64,000 nucleotides of DNA from Lentisphaeria bacterium (GCA_017457105.1 JAFTIA010000010.1:1-64000); one strand, 5' to 3'. Positions 1-8,244 are shown, counted from the stretch's first letter. Notes: generated by a model from the letters alone, not told the origin. Numbers and translations: made by a program.

Positions 1-62
1 CACCTGGTCTCTGCGAGGCTGGGTTCCGCGTGCTGAACGCACGCAGAACCGCAAGGCCCCGG

Positions 63-96
63 AAAAAATCGCAAGCTGATTGCTTGCTGATTTTTT
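63..96 (-). terminator. Hairpin with A/T tracts, likely terminator after uvrA
   Basis: AAAAAATC plus GCAAG (63-75) pairs with CTTGC plus GATTTTTT (83-96), with a one-base bulge. On the minus strand this gives a stem followed by a T tract about 150 bp downstream of the uvrA stop. The A and T tracts make it potentially bidirectional. A second GC-rich hairpin lies at 22-50, with an 11-of-12 paired stem and the loop TGAAC. Confidence 0.6.
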
Positions 97-98
97 AT

Positions 99-210
99 TG
101 GAGCGGGGGGCCGGGGCTTGCTATTTAAGGGCTGCTCGCCATTAAAAATCCCCGCAAGGGGCGGTTGCCCCTTGACCCGTCGCTTGACGATCCAGATCGT
201 CTGCGCTCCA
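99..210. other. Multi-hairpin intergenic element
   Basis: TGGAGCG (99-105) is complementary to CGCTCCA (204-210). Inside this outer stem are two perfect hairpins: CAAGGGGC-ggtt-GCCCCTTG at 155-174 and GACGATC-ca-GATCGTC at 186-201. The layout of an outer stem enclosing two inner hairpins recurs at 7935-8029. It could be a structured RNA, a palindromic repeat unit or a transcription boundary. No coding capacity is evident. Confidence 0.5.
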
Positions 211-247
211 TAATATCAGTCTATGTTTAGTACAGAGCCTATTTATT

Positions 248-3094
248 TTACCGCAGATAGGGTTTCAAATACCTCCCGGTGTGGGAGGCGGGGTTGGCTG
301 CCAGTTCCTCCGGCGTGCCGGTGCCGATAACGGTCCCGCCGTTTTCGCCGCCCTCCGGCCCCATGTCGATCAGGTAATCCGCACACTTGATCACATCCAG
401 ATTGTGCTCGATCACCAGAATCGTATTCCCCATATCCCGCAGACGGAGAAGGACTTTCATCAGTTGTTCAATATCCGCAAGGTGCAGCCCGGTAGTGGGT
501 TCATCCAGAATATACAAGGTGTGTCCGTGGGGGATCCTTGCCAGTTCTGCCGCCAGTTTGACCCGTTGGGCTTCGCCGCCGGAAAGGGTGGTGGCGGGCT
601 GCCCCAACTGCAAATACCCCAGACCCACTTCCCGCAAGGTTTCCAGTTTGCGGGCAAGGGGCGGCACGGCAGAAAAGAATTCCGCCGCCTGATTGACCGT
701 CATATCCAGCACGTCTGCAATATTCTGTTTGCGGTAACGCACACCCAGCGTTTCCCGGTTGAACCGGCGGCCGTGGCATACGGAACACTCCACATAAACA
801 TCAGACAAAAACTGCATTTCGATTTTTTTGATACCGTCGCCCTTGCACTCTTCGCACCGGCCGCCCTTGATGTTGAAGCTGAATCTCCCCGGGGTGTAGC
901 CGCGGATCTTCGCTTCCGGGAGCTGGGAAAACAATGTGCGGATATGCCCGAAGGCATCAATATACGTTGCCGGATTGGAGCGGGGCGTCCGCCCGATGGG
1001 GCTCTGGTCGATCACAATGGTTTTGCCGATATTTTCCAAGCCCTCAATGGCCCGGAATTGCCCGGGGGCAAGATCCTGGATCTCCTGACGGCGGTTCAGT
1101 TCCCGCACCAGAATACCATTGATGAGAGAACTTTTGCCTGAACCGCTGACACCGGTAACGCAGGTGAACGTTCCCAGAGGGATTTTTACATCCACATTTT
1201 TCAAATTGTTATGGCAGGCACCCCGGATATAAATGTGTTTCCCGTTGCCCTTGAGCCGTTTTTCCGGCACGGCAAGTTCCCGGCGGCCCGCAAGATAGTC
1301 GCCCGTGAGGGAACGGGGAGAGTTTGCCACTTCTTCCGGAGTCCCTGCCGCCACAAGTTCTCCGCCCCTGCGTCCTGCTCCGGGGCCCATATCCATTACA
1401 TAATCCGCCCTGCGGATGGTGTCAAGGTCGTGTTCCACCACCAATACACTGTTCCCCATATCCCGCAAATGCTCCAAGGTGTTGAGCAGCCGGTCATTGT
1501 CCCGCTGGTGCAGGCCGATGCTGGGTTCGTCCAGAATATACAGCACTCCCACCAGTCCGCAGCCGAGCTGGGTGGCAAGGCGGATGCGCTGGGCTTCCCC
1601 GCCGGAAAGGGTGGAGCTGATCCGGTCCAGTGTAAGATAATTCAACCCCACATCGTTCAGGAAGGAAAGGCGGCTCCGGATCTCTTTCAAAACATCCGCC
1701 GAAATGGCTTTTTCTTCTTCGTTGAGTTCAATGGTTTGCACGAACTGCAATGCTTTTTCCACAGACATGGCGTTGAATTTGTCAATACCGATGCCGCCCA
1801 CGGTGACGGCAAGACTGACCGGATTGAGGCGGCGGCCCTGACAGGCGGGGCAGACTTTGGGGACAAGATAGGCTTTCAGCCGTTCCCGGACGGCATCGGA
1901 ATCGGTTTCCACCATCCGCCGCCGGAGATTTTCCAGAATCCCCTCGAAGGGTTTGCTCCACAAATAGGTTTTGCCGTGCATCCTGTATTGAAATTCCAGC
2001 GGTTCCCCGTCGCTGCCGTACAGGAGATAATGCCGGACTTTTTCCGGAAGATCCCGGAATGGCGTGGTCAGCATATCCGGTTCTTCCAGAAATTCCGCGA
2101 TTTTCCGCAGAAGAAGATTGTAGTACATGATCAAATGCCGGGGCCCCCGCCGCCAGCCGGGGATCGCACCGTTGCGGATGCTCAAAGAATCATCCGGGAT
2201 CACCAGTTTGGCATCCATCACCTGCAGAAAACCCAGCCCGTGACACTCCGGACAGGCTCCATAGGGAGCGTTGAACGAAAAATTCCGGGGTTTCAATTCG
2301 CCGTAACTTTTTCCGCAATCCACACAGGCAAGTTTTTCGCTGTGCATTTCTTCCCTGTAAGAACGGTCTTCCTGTTCCACCAGCACGCTCAAAACGCCGT
2401 TGCCGGTACGCAGTGCCGTTTCCACCGAATCGGTCAGGCGCGATACATCGCCGGAACCGGTTTTCAAGCGGTCCACCACTGCATCAATGGAGTGGGCTTT
2501 GGTTTTGGCGGGGACTTTATCGCCGTAATCGTCCAGAAGTACGATCTCTCCATCGATACGGGCACGGACAAAGCCGTCTTCCCGCAGCTGCTGCAAGATT
2601 TCCCGGTGTTCCCCTTTTTTCCCTTTGATGATGGGGGCAAGCAGGATCATTTTCCGGTCCGGCGGGAGTTTTTGAAGCAGTTCCACGATCTTCTGGGCGG
2701 ACTGCGGCGTTAAACTTTTGCCGCAATCCGGACAGTGCGGGTGGCCGATATGAGCGTAGAGAAGCCGCAGATAATCGTAAATTTCCGTTACCGTCGCCAC
2801 GGTGGAACGGGGCGTTCCTCCGGCGGTGCGCTGTTCAATGGCAATGGCGGGGGACAGGCCTTCAATGTGTTCCACTTTCGGTTTCTGCAGCCGGTCCAGA
2901 AACTGCCGGGCGTAGGCGGAAAGACTTTCCACATAACGCCGCTGACCTTCGGCATACAATGTATCAAAGGCAAGGGAACTCTTGCCGGAGCCGCTCAAAC
3001 CGGTGATGACCACCAGTTTGTTGCGGGGGATCTCTGCATCCACGTTTTTGAGATTATGCTGTGAAGCTCCACGGATAATGATTTTTTCCCGCAT
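248..3094 (-). CDS. uvrA: Excinuclease ABC subunit A
   Basis: This is the damage-recognition ATPase of nucleotide excision repair; it works with UvrB and UvrC in the cytoplasm. At 948 residues it is full length. The first Walker A (GLSGSGKS) is at residues 32-39 and the second (GVSGSGKS) is near residue 650. Each ABC half carries an LSGGEAQR signature. Zinc-finger CxxC pairs are visible (CPDC, CVDC...CPEC, CEEC...CSVC). It starts 15 bp after the GntR regulator stop, so the two are probably co-transcribed. uvrB and uvrC are not in the window. Identification is secure. Confidence 0.98.
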   Translation of the reverse strand: MREKIIIRGASQHNLKNVDAEIPRNKLVVITGLSGSGKSSLAFDTLYAEGQRRYVESLSAYARQFLDRLQKPKVEHIEGLSPAIAIEQRTAGGTPRSTVATVTEIYDYLRLLYAHIGHPHCPDCGKSLTPQSAQKIVELLQKLPPDRKMILLAPIIKGKKGEHREILQQLREDGFVRARIDGEIVLLDDYGDKVPAKTKAHSIDAVVDRLKTGSGDVSRLTDSVETALRTGNGVLSVLVEQEDRSYREEMHSEKLACVDCGKSYGELKPRNFSFNAPYGACPECHGLGFLQVMDAKLVIPDDSLSIRNGAIPGWRRGPRHLIMYYNLLLRKIAEFLEEPDMLTTPFRDLPEKVRHYLLYGSDGEPLEFQYRMHGKTYLWSKPFEGILENLRRRMVETDSDAVRERLKAYLVPKVCPACQGRRLNPVSLAVTVGGIGIDKFNAMSVEKALQFVQTIELNEEEKAISADVLKEIRSRLSFLNDVGLNYLTLDRISSTLSGGEAQRIRLATQLGCGLVGVLYILDEPSIGLHQRDNDRLLNTLEHLRDMGNSVLVVEHDLDTIRRADYVMDMGPGAGRRGGELVAAGTPEEVANSPRSLTGDYLAGRRELAVPEKRLKGNGKHIYIRGACHNNLKNVDVKIPLGTFTCVTGVSGSGKSSLINGILVRELNRRQEIQDLAPGQFRAIEGLENIGKTIVIDQSPIGRTPRSNPATYIDAFGHIRTLFSQLPEAKIRGYTPGRFSFNIKGGRCEECKGDGIKKIEMQFLSDVYVECSVCHGRRFNRETLGVRYRKQNIADVLDMTVNQAAEFFSAVPPLARKLETLREVGLGYLQLGQPATTLSGGEAQRVKLAAELARIPHGHTLYILDEPTTGLHLADIEQLMKVLLRLRDMGNTILVIEHNLDVIKCADYLIDMGPEGGENGGTVIGTGTPEELAANPASHTGRYLKPYLR

Positions 3095-3109
3095 GATTCC
3101 CCCCCTCTG

Positions 3110-4114
3110 TTATGGCACCGGACGCACAGACACTTTGCGCCGGATCGGTTCTGCTGTTTTGCCCCAAGTCCGCAGGGCATCGTACAGTTCCCAGCCGATA
3201 CGGGTGTAATCCTGAATTGCGGAAAGAACCGCTTTTTCCGGGTTGGAAAGGCTGTACGGATTGTCGAAATCTGAATAAAAAAGATCCTGCTGCAATGCAA
3301 GCTTGTGCCGCCCCGCCCATTCCAGAACCACGCCGGTCAAACTCCGCATGGGGGAGCAGATCACCAGCGGGACGCCCGGATCGGTCAGGAGTTTATCCAG
3401 CCCGAAGCGGATAAACTCCACATCCGGCTTTACCCGCAGCATCACCGGCTTGATCCCGGCAGTTTTGCAGGCATCCCGGAACCCCTCTTTGCGGGCTTCC
3501 AGAACCGGATCGACGGTATCTGCCGGGTCAAGGCAAATGGCTTTTGCCGGTGTTCCTGCCCGCCGGATATTGGCGGAAACAAGCTGTTCCACCGTTTCCC
3601 GGTGCGGTGTGGAGATATAATGAAAATCCTCTGCACAGCGGTTGACGATCAGGACTTTTTCCCGGAAGGGGCGCAGTTTTTTGATCATGCCTGCATCCGG
3701 CATGATGACGGCAATGCAGTCAAATTTGCCGAACCGGGCTTCGGAAGGTTCTTCACTTTTCAGTTCAGCAAACTCCAGCTGGAACTCTCCTGCGTGGTAG
3801 AGGAGCGGCGTAATAATGTCCATGTGGGCAGATTCGTGATAGCCGAACCAGTGACTTGCCACCGCATTCCCCAGCACCAGCACCCGCAGGGGCGGGCGTT
3901 TCCCGGTGTAAATGGTACCGCCCCGTCTGCCGGTGGAGAGGACACCCGCTTCCACCAGTTCACGCAAGGCGTGGTTCACCGTCGTCCGTGTGACCTGAAA
4001 ATGGGCCACCAGTTCCTCCCGTGTGGGGATACGCCCCCCTACGGGATATTTGCCGGACTCCAGCTCTGTCAGAAGCTGTTGTTTCAACTGTTTGTATTTT
4101 GGAACATGCGCCAT
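3110..4114 (-). CDS. GntR-family transcriptional regulator with LacI-type sensor domain
   Basis: The first 75 or so residues form a GntR winged helix-turn-helix (AHVPKYKQLKQQLLTELESG, then VGGRIPTREELVAHFQVTR). The remaining 260 resemble a periplasmic-binding-protein/LacI-type effector domain, as in AraR-like regulators. The effector is probably a small sugar or sugar acid, which is inference. It is divergent from leuB across a 140-bp spacer. That spacer holds a perfect 15-bp palindrome (4197-4211) inside the leuB promoter, and a second one (TTTTCC-G-GGAAAA, 4154-4166) nearer its own start. Both are candidate operators. uvrA lies immediately downstream. Confidence 0.85.
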   Translation of the reverse strand: MAHVPKYKQLKQQLLTELESGKYPVGGRIPTREELVAHFQVTRTTVNHALRELVEAGVLSTGRRGGTIYTGKRPPLRVLVLGNAVASHWFGYHESAHMDIITPLLYHAGEFQLEFAELKSEEPSEARFGKFDCIAVIMPDAGMIKKLRPFREKVLIVNRCAEDFHYISTPHRETVEQLVSANIRRAGTPAKAICLDPADTVDPVLEARKEGFRDACKTAGIKPVMLRVKPDVEFIRFGLDKLLTDPGVPLVICSPMRSLTGVVLEWAGRHKLALQQDLFYSDFDNPYSLSNPEKAVLSAIQDYTRIGWELYDALRTWGKTAEPIRRKVSVRPVP

Positions 4115-4153
4115 GATTTTTTCCTGTTTTTCGGTATCTTTAATATGCCACGA

Positions 4154-4166
4154 TTTTCCGGGAAAA
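4154..4166. promoter_or_regulatory. 13-bp palindrome upstream of the GntR-type regulator
   Basis: TTTTCC-G-GGAAAA is a perfect 6-1-6 inverted repeat about 40 bp upstream of the regulator start. It falls within the probable promoter region of that gene, so it may serve autoregulation. The site is seen directly; its function is inferred. Confidence 0.35.
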
Positions 4167-4186
4167 CAAGAAGCACAATAAAAATG

Positions 4187-4215
4187 TTGACTTTAGTACA
4201 CCAAAGGTGTATATT
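4187..4215 (+). promoter_or_regulatory. leuB promoter with embedded operator palindrome
   Basis: A -35 box TTGACT (4187-4192) and a -10 box TATATT (4210-4215) are separated by exactly 17 bp. The spacer carries TACACC-AAA-GGTGTA (4197-4211), a perfect 15-bp inverted repeat. It overlaps the -10 by two bases. A repressor bound there would block RNA polymerase. The adjacent divergent GntR/LacI-type regulator is the obvious candidate. AGGAGA at 4242-4247 is the leuB ribosome binding site. Confidence 0.75.
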
Positions 4216-4254
4216 ACCGGATAAAACATAAATAACAAAACAGGAGAACTGATC

Positions 4255-5364
4255 ATGGGAAAGAATTATAAGATCGCAGTATTGCCCGGTGACGGAACCG
4301 GTCCGGAAGTGGTTGCCGAAGGGTTGAAGGTCCTTGCCGCAGCCGGGAAAAAGTTTGATTTCACCATTGAAACCACTGAATTCAACTGGGGCGGGGAACA
4401 CTATCTTGCCACCGGCGAGATCCTGCCGGATGATGCGGTGGAAACGCTGAAAAAATTTGATGCCATGTATCTGGGGGCCATCGGCAGCCCGAAAGTCAAG
4501 CCCGGCGTGCTGGAAAAAGGCATTTTGCTGAAACTGCGTTTTGATCTGGACCAGTACATCAATCTGCGCCCCGTGAAACTTTATCCCGGCGTGGAGACCC
4601 CGCTGGCGGGCAAGGGTGCCGAAGATATCGACTATGTGGTCGTCCGGGAAAATTCCGGCGGCGTTTATACCGGTATGGGCGGCGTGATGCAGGAAAATAC
4701 GCCGGATGAAGTCGCCGTGCAGAACTGGGTCTATACCCGCAAGCAGGTGGATCGCTGCTTGAAGTTTGCCTTTGAACTTGCGCTGAAACGGCATACGGCG
4801 GAAAATCCCTGGCGCGGCCTTTCCGAAGAAGACCGCAAAGCCGGTTATACCGCCCAGCTGACTCTGGTGGGCAAGACCAATGTTCTGACCTATGTCTGCG
4901 GTTTGTGGGAACGGGCGTTCAACGAAATGGCAAAGGATTATCCCACTGTCAAGACCTCTTACTGCCATGTGGATGCCACCACCATGTGGATGGTGAAGAA
5001 CCCCGAATGGTTCGACGTGGTCGTGACGGAAAATCTGATGGGTGACATCATTACCGACCTTGCCGCCATGACCTCCGGCGGCATGGGTGTGGCAGGCGGC
5101 GGCAACCTGAATCCGGAAGGGGTGAGCATGTTTGAACCCATTGGCGGTTCTGCTCCCAAATATACCGGTCTGGGGGTGATCAACCCGCTGGCTGCCATCA
5201 ATGCCGCCTCGCTGATGCTGGAATATCTGGGCGAAAAAGAAGCCGCAGATGCCATCCAGAAGAGCATCATGTTCGTTACCGGCAATAAACTCAAATCCAT
5301 GTCCGCCGGAAAAATGGGGTATTCCACCTCTGAAGTCGGCGACCTGGTTGCGGCGAATCTCTGA
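4255..5364 (+). CDS. leuB: 3-isopropylmalate dehydrogenase (isocitrate/isopropylmalate dehydrogenase family)
   Basis: The family performs NAD-dependent oxidative decarboxylation of 3-isopropylmalate in leucine synthesis. At 369 residues it has the usual length. Visible motifs are LPGDGTGPEVV at the N-terminus, LRFDLDQYINLRPVKL, VVRENSGGVYTG, the substrate/metal segment with HVDATTMWMV, a GDIITDLAA stretch and GGSAPKYTG near the C-terminus. No other leucine genes are nearby and a divergent sugar-type regulator sits upstream. A related hydroxyacid dehydrogenase such as tartrate or malate dehydrogenase is therefore possible. The leuB reading is favoured by overall sequence style. rnc follows after 2 bp. 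Confidence 0.85.
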   Translation: MGKNYKIAVLPGDGTGPEVVAEGLKVLAAAGKKFDFTIETTEFNWGGEHYLATGEILPDDAVETLKKFDAMYLGAIGSPKVKPGVLEKGILLKLRFDLDQYINLRPVKLYPGVETPLAGKGAEDIDYVVVRENSGGVYTGMGGVMQENTPDEVAVQNWVYTRKQVDRCLKFAFELALKRHTAENPWRGLSEEDRKAGYTAQLTLVGKTNVLTYVCGLWERAFNEMAKDYPTVKTSYCHVDATTMWMVKNPEWFDVVVTENLMGDIITDLAAMTSGGMGVAGGGNLNPEGVSMFEPIGGSAPKYTGLGVINPLAAINAASLMLEYLGEKEAADAIQKSIMFVTGNKLKSMSAGKMGYSTSEVGDLVAANL

Positions 5365-5366
5365 CC

Positions 5367-6071
5367 ATGCCCCGGGATATTGCCCAGCTGAAAGCCGGGA
5401 TCGGCTACCCGGAGGGGGCTTCCGAACAGCCTCTCCGGGAGGCTCTTACCCACCGGTCCTATGCGGTGGAGCATGACCTTGCATTTGACAATCAGCGGTT
5501 GGAATTTCTGGGCGATGCGGTGCTGGAGATCGCTCTTTCTGAATATCTTTATGAGCGTTATCCGGAGGCGGACGAAGGCGTCCTGACCCGGATGCGCTCC
5601 GCCCTTGCCTGCGAAAGTGCCATTGCGGAACTTGCCAGAAAACTGCATCTGGGCGATTATCTTTTTACCGGCCGGGGCGAAGCCGGTTCCGGCGGGACCC
5701 GCCGGGAATCCACGCTGGCAGATCTTTTTGAAGCTGTGGTCGCCGCACTTTATCTTGCAGGGGGCTTTACCCTGACGAACCGTTTTTTGCGGGAAATGTT
5801 CACCACCCATTTCCCGGACCCCAAAGCCATGCTGGACGAGATCAACCCCAAAGGCATGTTGCAGGAATGGGCGCAGGCCCGCTGGGGGGAACACCCGGTT
5901 TACTCTGTTTTCCGGGTTTCCGGGCCGGAACATCAGCCGGTTTTTGAGGTGGAGGTGCGGTTGCACAAATGGACGGCGTGCGGTTCCGGAACGGGCCGCC
6001 GTGCCGCAGAAAGTGCCGCCGCCGCCATCCTTTTGCGTTATTTGAAAGCAAACGGTAAAAGCAAAAAATAG
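5367..6071 (+). CDS. rnc: Ribonuclease III
   Basis: This double-stranded-RNA endonuclease processes rRNA precursors and structured mRNAs. The family signature NQRLEFLGDAVLE spans residues 42-54, with catalytic Glu46 and Asp50. A second acidic set, DLFEAVVAAL, follows near residue 120. The C-terminal 75 residues form a double-stranded RNA-binding domain (NPKGMLQEWAQ ... RRAAESAAAAILL). The length of 234 residues is typical. It begins 2 bp after the leuB stop, so it probably shares the leuB promoter. Confidence 0.97.
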   Translation: MPRDIAQLKAGIGYPEGASEQPLREALTHRSYAVEHDLAFDNQRLEFLGDAVLEIALSEYLYERYPEADEGVLTRMRSALACESAIAELARKLHLGDYLFTGRGEAGSGGTRRESTLADLFEAVVAALYLAGGFTLTNRFLREMFTTHFPDPKAMLDEINPKGMLQEWAQARWGEHPVYSVFRVSGPEHQPVFEVEVRLHKWTACGSGTGRRAAESAAAAILLRYLKANGKSKK

Positions 6072-6112
6072 CTTGTTTTTTTCAGCTGTTTCAGGCTGTG
6101 ATCAGGAGAATG

Positions 6113-7177
6113 ATGCAACACTATTCCATTGCTGTTCCCCGGAATATCCAATTCGGGGAGAATCTTTTACAGGAACTGCCGCTTCTTCTGCCTCCGGGGT
6201 GCCGGGTGCTGGCAGTTTGCGGAAGCCATTGCCGCCGGAGAGTGGCGGATCTTCTTCCGGGGGCGGTGATCGCTCCACCGGTGCGGGCGGAACTGCCGCT
6301 GGAAGATGTGGAAAATCTGCTTCAGCTTGCCCGGTCGGAAAAGATCACTGCCGTGATTGCCGTGGGCGGCGGGAGCGTGATGGATGCCGGGAAAACCGTT
6401 GCCGCATTGATCCCGCTGGAGGGGAGTGTGAAAGAATATTTTTACGGGGAACGGAAAATCCCGGGGAAGGGGGTATTTTTTGCCGCCTGCCCCACCACTT
6501 CCGGTACCGGAGCGGAAATGACATCCAATGCGGTGATTTGTGATGCCGCCACCGGGATCAAACAATCCCTGCGCCATCCGGAAATGACGGCGGATCTGGC
6601 ACTGGTCGATCCTGTTCTTACTTATGGAAGTCCTGCAGATGTAACTGCTTCCAGCGGATTTGATGCGCTGGTTCAGGCGGTGGAAGCCACCCTGTCCCGG
6701 AAAGCGAATACCTTTACCCGTTCCATTTCCATGATTGCCGCCATGCAGATTTTTGAACATCTTGCCGGAGCCGTGGAGGATGATCCGCAGGCTCGCAACG
6801 CCGTTGCAGAGGGTTCCATGATGACCGGGATCGCTTTTGCCCAGAGCGGATTGGGGGCTGTTCACGGGATCGCGCATCCGCTGGGGAGCATTTGCCGTGT
6901 TCCCCACGGGGTCGCCTGTGCCGTTTTATTCCCGGCAGTCATGCGCCGGAATATGCCTTATGCCCGGATCCTGAACGATATTTTCGGCAGTGATCCATTG
7001 GAGAAATATCAAATCCTTCTGCGGAAATGCGGACTCCCCGGGTCATTCCGGGATTACGGATTGAAAAAGGATCACTACGATTTTATTATCCGCAACTGCC
7101 GCTCCGGGAGCATGAAGTGTAATCCGGCGGATTTGAGCGACAGTGATGTGGCCGCCATTCTGGATGAGGTCTGCTGA
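6113..7177 (+). CDS. Iron-containing alcohol dehydrogenase
   Basis: This is a group III (iron-dependent) alcohol dehydrogenase, which oxidises or reduces short alcohols and aldehydes with NAD(P). Visible features are the nucleotide-binding GGGSVMDAGK, the segment TTSGTGAEMTSNAV, and metal-ligand regions around HPLGSICRVPHG. I chose the ATG at 6113 because AGGAG at 6104-6108 leaves four bases before it; a GTG at 6098 lies upstream of that site. The protein of 354 residues is slightly shorter than the usual 380 or so. The substrate cannot be told from sequence. A 1.1-kb gene-free repeat region follows. Confidence 0.9.
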   Translation: MQHYSIAVPRNIQFGENLLQELPLLLPPGCRVLAVCGSHCRRRVADLLPGAVIAPPVRAELPLEDVENLLQLARSEKITAVIAVGGGSVMDAGKTVAALIPLEGSVKEYFYGERKIPGKGVFFAACPTTSGTGAEMTSNAVICDAATGIKQSLRHPEMTADLALVDPVLTYGSPADVTASSGFDALVQAVEATLSRKANTFTRSISMIAAMQIFEHLAGAVEDDPQARNAVAEGSMMTGIAFAQSGLGAVHGIAHPLGSICRVPHGVACAVLFPAVMRRNMPYARILNDIFGSDPLEKYQILLRKCGLPGSFRDYGLKKDHYDFIIRNCRSGSMKCNPADLSDSDVAAILDEVC

Positions 7178-7227
7178 CCCAAGGCACTGCGCATTGTGCA
7201 AAGCACATAGTGGGGGCAAGCCCGCCC

Positions 7228-7254
7228 GGGAATACCGGGAATACTGAGAATACT
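7228..7254. repeat. 9-bp tandem array (3 units)
   Basis: GGGAATACC, GGGAATACT and GAGAATACT follow each other without gaps. This is one of several short arrays in the dispersed intergenic repeat family. Confidence 0.8.
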
Positions 7255-7336
7255 GTTTTTCAGCACAGTTTGCGTGAGTGCCAAGTGCCGTGGAAGTTCC
7301 GGGGAACATGGCACCCATGCAGCCAAGTGCCAATCT

Positions 7337-7363
7337 CTATAAGTCTTATAAGTCCTATAGGTC
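7337..7363. repeat. 9-bp tandem array (3 units), CTATAAGTC type
   Basis: CTATAAGTC, TTATAAGTC and CTATAGGTC are consecutive. They are the reverse-complement counterpart of the GTATAAGAC/TTATAGGAC units at 20782-20808, linking the two intergenic regions. Confidence 0.85.
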
Positions 7364-7380
7364 CCATTTCTCTGCTCCCA

Positions 7381-7508
7381 CCCTGTGTATCGCGCAAAGT
7401 GCTTTGCCAGCCAGTGGGAATGCGCTTTGTTCTTTTGTGAAAGCCATGCACATGGAGCACGGGGGAAACCTTACTTTTCCCCCGTGCCCCCCTTTCGTCC
7501 CGCGTGTT
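7381..7508. repeat. 128-bp direct repeat, copy 1, with 11-bp hairpin
   Basis: This is nearly identical to 7720-7848 over about 128 bp; the last 100 bases or so differ only by one extra C. It contains a perfect 11-bp stem, CACGGGGGAAA (7458-7468) with TTTCCCCCGTG (7476-7486). The stem could act as a terminator or RNA structure. It ends in GCGTGTT. Confidence 0.9.
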
Positions 7509-7533
7509 AGAGTTTGCACAGGGAAGTTCTGCC
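7505..7533. repeat. 29-bp direct repeat, copy 1
   Basis: This matches 8046-8074 with a single mismatch (G versus A in the middle). It overlaps the end of the 128-bp repeat copy 1. The GCACAG/ACACAGGGAAGTTCTGCC segment is common to both. Confidence 0.85.
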
Positions 7534-7551
7534 CGCGGTATCGGCTATGCG

Positions 7552-7582
7552 CCCGTCTTCGCTGCGCTACGCCGTGGCAAGC
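7552..7582. repeat. 31-bp block shared with 21068-21098
   Basis: The block beginning CCCGTCTTCGCTGCGCTACG is present at both loci with one mismatch in 31 bases. It links the first and second repeat-bearing intergenic regions, 13.5 kb apart. Confidence 0.9.
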
Positions 7583-7615
7583 TATGTGCCATGCCAGCCA
7601 ACAGACCACACAGCC

Positions 7616-7645
7616 ATGTGCTATAAAAATACAAAAGCACATGGC
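7616..7645. repeat. Dyad block of the dispersed repeat family, copy 1
   Basis: ATGTGCT and AGCACAT flank a 13-nt A-rich loop. With the extra CC and GG the stem is 9 bp. Related copies lie at 20831-20860, 20977-21006 and 31579-31608. This copy is followed 24 bp later by a four-unit 10-bp array. Confidence 0.85.
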
Positions 7646-7669
7646 ACTCACTGCACCATGTGCCCCTCC

Positions 7670-7709
7670 TCCGTACTCATCCGTACCAGTCCGTACCAGT
7701 CCGTTTTAC
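7670..7709. repeat. 10-bp tandem array (4 units), TCCGTACNNN
   Basis: The units are TCCGTACTCA, TCCGTACCAG, TCCGTACCAG and TCCGTTTTAC. Equivalent four-unit arrays occur at 21032-21071 (same orientation) and 31517-31556 (opposite orientation). Confidence 0.9.
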
Positions 7710-7719
7710 ACAGCCCACA

Positions 7720-7848
7720 CCCTGTGCATTGCGCCATGCGCTCTGCCAGCCAGTGGGAATGCGCTTTGTTCTTTTGTGAAAGCCATGCACATGGAGCACG
7801 GGGGAAACCTTACTTTTCCCCCCGTGCCCCCCTTTCGTCCCGCGTGTT
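7720..7848. repeat. 128-bp direct repeat, copy 2
   Basis: This is the second copy of 7381-7508, offset by about 339 bp, with the same 11-bp hairpin and one extra C in the CCCCC run. The first 25 bases diverge more than the rest. High identity implies recent duplication or gene conversion. Confidence 0.9.
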
Positions 7849-7898
7849 GTATAGAGGCCTGCGGCACGCAATGCGGCTTCTTTACGATTAGAGGCGCT

Positions 7899-7925
7899 CG
7901 CCCCACCGCCTGCGGCGATGGGGCG
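7899..7925. other. GC-rich hairpin
   Basis: CGCCCCAcCGCC and GGCGaTGGGGCG form an 11-of-12 bp stem around a TGC loop. It stands just left of the multi-hairpin element at 7935-8029. Confidence 0.6.
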
Positions 7926-7934
7926 GCTTAGTGC

Positions 7935-8029
7935 TCGGTGCCACTCGGCAGCCCCCAATTCCTTGGGGGCTGTCGCTGCACCGCTTGTGCAGCGATACCC
8001 TCCCTAGGCCCCTGCGCGCTCGGCACCGA
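7935..8029. other. Multi-hairpin element (outer stem enclosing two perfect hairpins)
   Basis: TCGGTGCC (7935-7942) pairs with GGCACCGA (8022-8029). Within it lie CAGCCCCCAA-ttcc-TTGGGGGCTG (7949-7972) and CGCTGCAC-cgctt-GTGCAGCG (7974-7994), both perfect. It may be a structured non-coding RNA or a palindromic mobile repeat. No known RNA family was recognised. Confidence 0.55.
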
Positions 8030-8045
8030 AGGGCCTCGCCCCGTG

Positions 8046-8074
8046 TGTTAGAGTTTACACAGGGAAGTTCTGCC
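8046..8074. repeat. 29-bp direct repeat, copy 2
   Basis: This is the second copy of 7505-7533, with one mismatch. It lies 16 bp right of the multi-hairpin element. Confidence 0.85.
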
Positions 8075-8143
8075 TCTCCATGGGCATTGCACCCTGTGTC
8101 CTTGCGGTTCATTCTGAAATAAAGTCTTTGCATTCACCATGTA

Positions 8144-8237
8144 CCCCAATTCTTTCCAAACTTTTGTCCCGCTTTTTCTTTTTGAGCGCAGCTCAAAAAG
8201 GAAAAGCGAACATAAAAAGTTTTGGAAAAGGATGGGG
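8144..8237. repeat. Long imperfect palindrome (about 94 bp)
   Basis: The inner arm CGCTTTTTCTTTTTGAGC (8170-8187) pairs with GCTCAAAAAGGAAAAGCG (8191-8208) around GCA, with one G-T wobble. The outer arms CCCCAATTCTTTCCAAACTTTT and AAAAGTTTTGG...GGATGGGG also match with small gaps. It lies between two convergent genes and may act as a bidirectional transcription barrier or be a palindromic repeat. Confidence 0.65.
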
Positions 8238-8244
8238 GGTGCAG

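Noticed and set aside
1-247. Replication origin or attachment site
   Set aside because: No DnaA-box clusters, no integrase and no tRNA-derived repeat were seen; the hairpins are explained as terminator and structured element.
4115-4254. Riboswitch or leucine attenuator upstream of leuB
   Set aside because: The leader from the mapped promoter is only about 35 bases, with no leucine codon run or terminator/antiterminator pair.
7670-7709. Possible CRISPR array
   Set aside because: Units are only 10 bp, contiguous and without spacers; no cas genes are present. The same holds at 21032-21071 and 31517-31556.
7278-7931. Open frame of about 217 codons in the repeat region
   Set aside because: It runs through both 128-bp repeats and the 10-bp array, has no ribosome binding site and encodes Cys/His/Pro-rich low-quality sequence.
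7935-8029. Possible integron attC site
   Set aside because: There is no integrase, no R'/R'' core sites (GTTRRRY type) and no cassette genes; only the hairpin content is similar.
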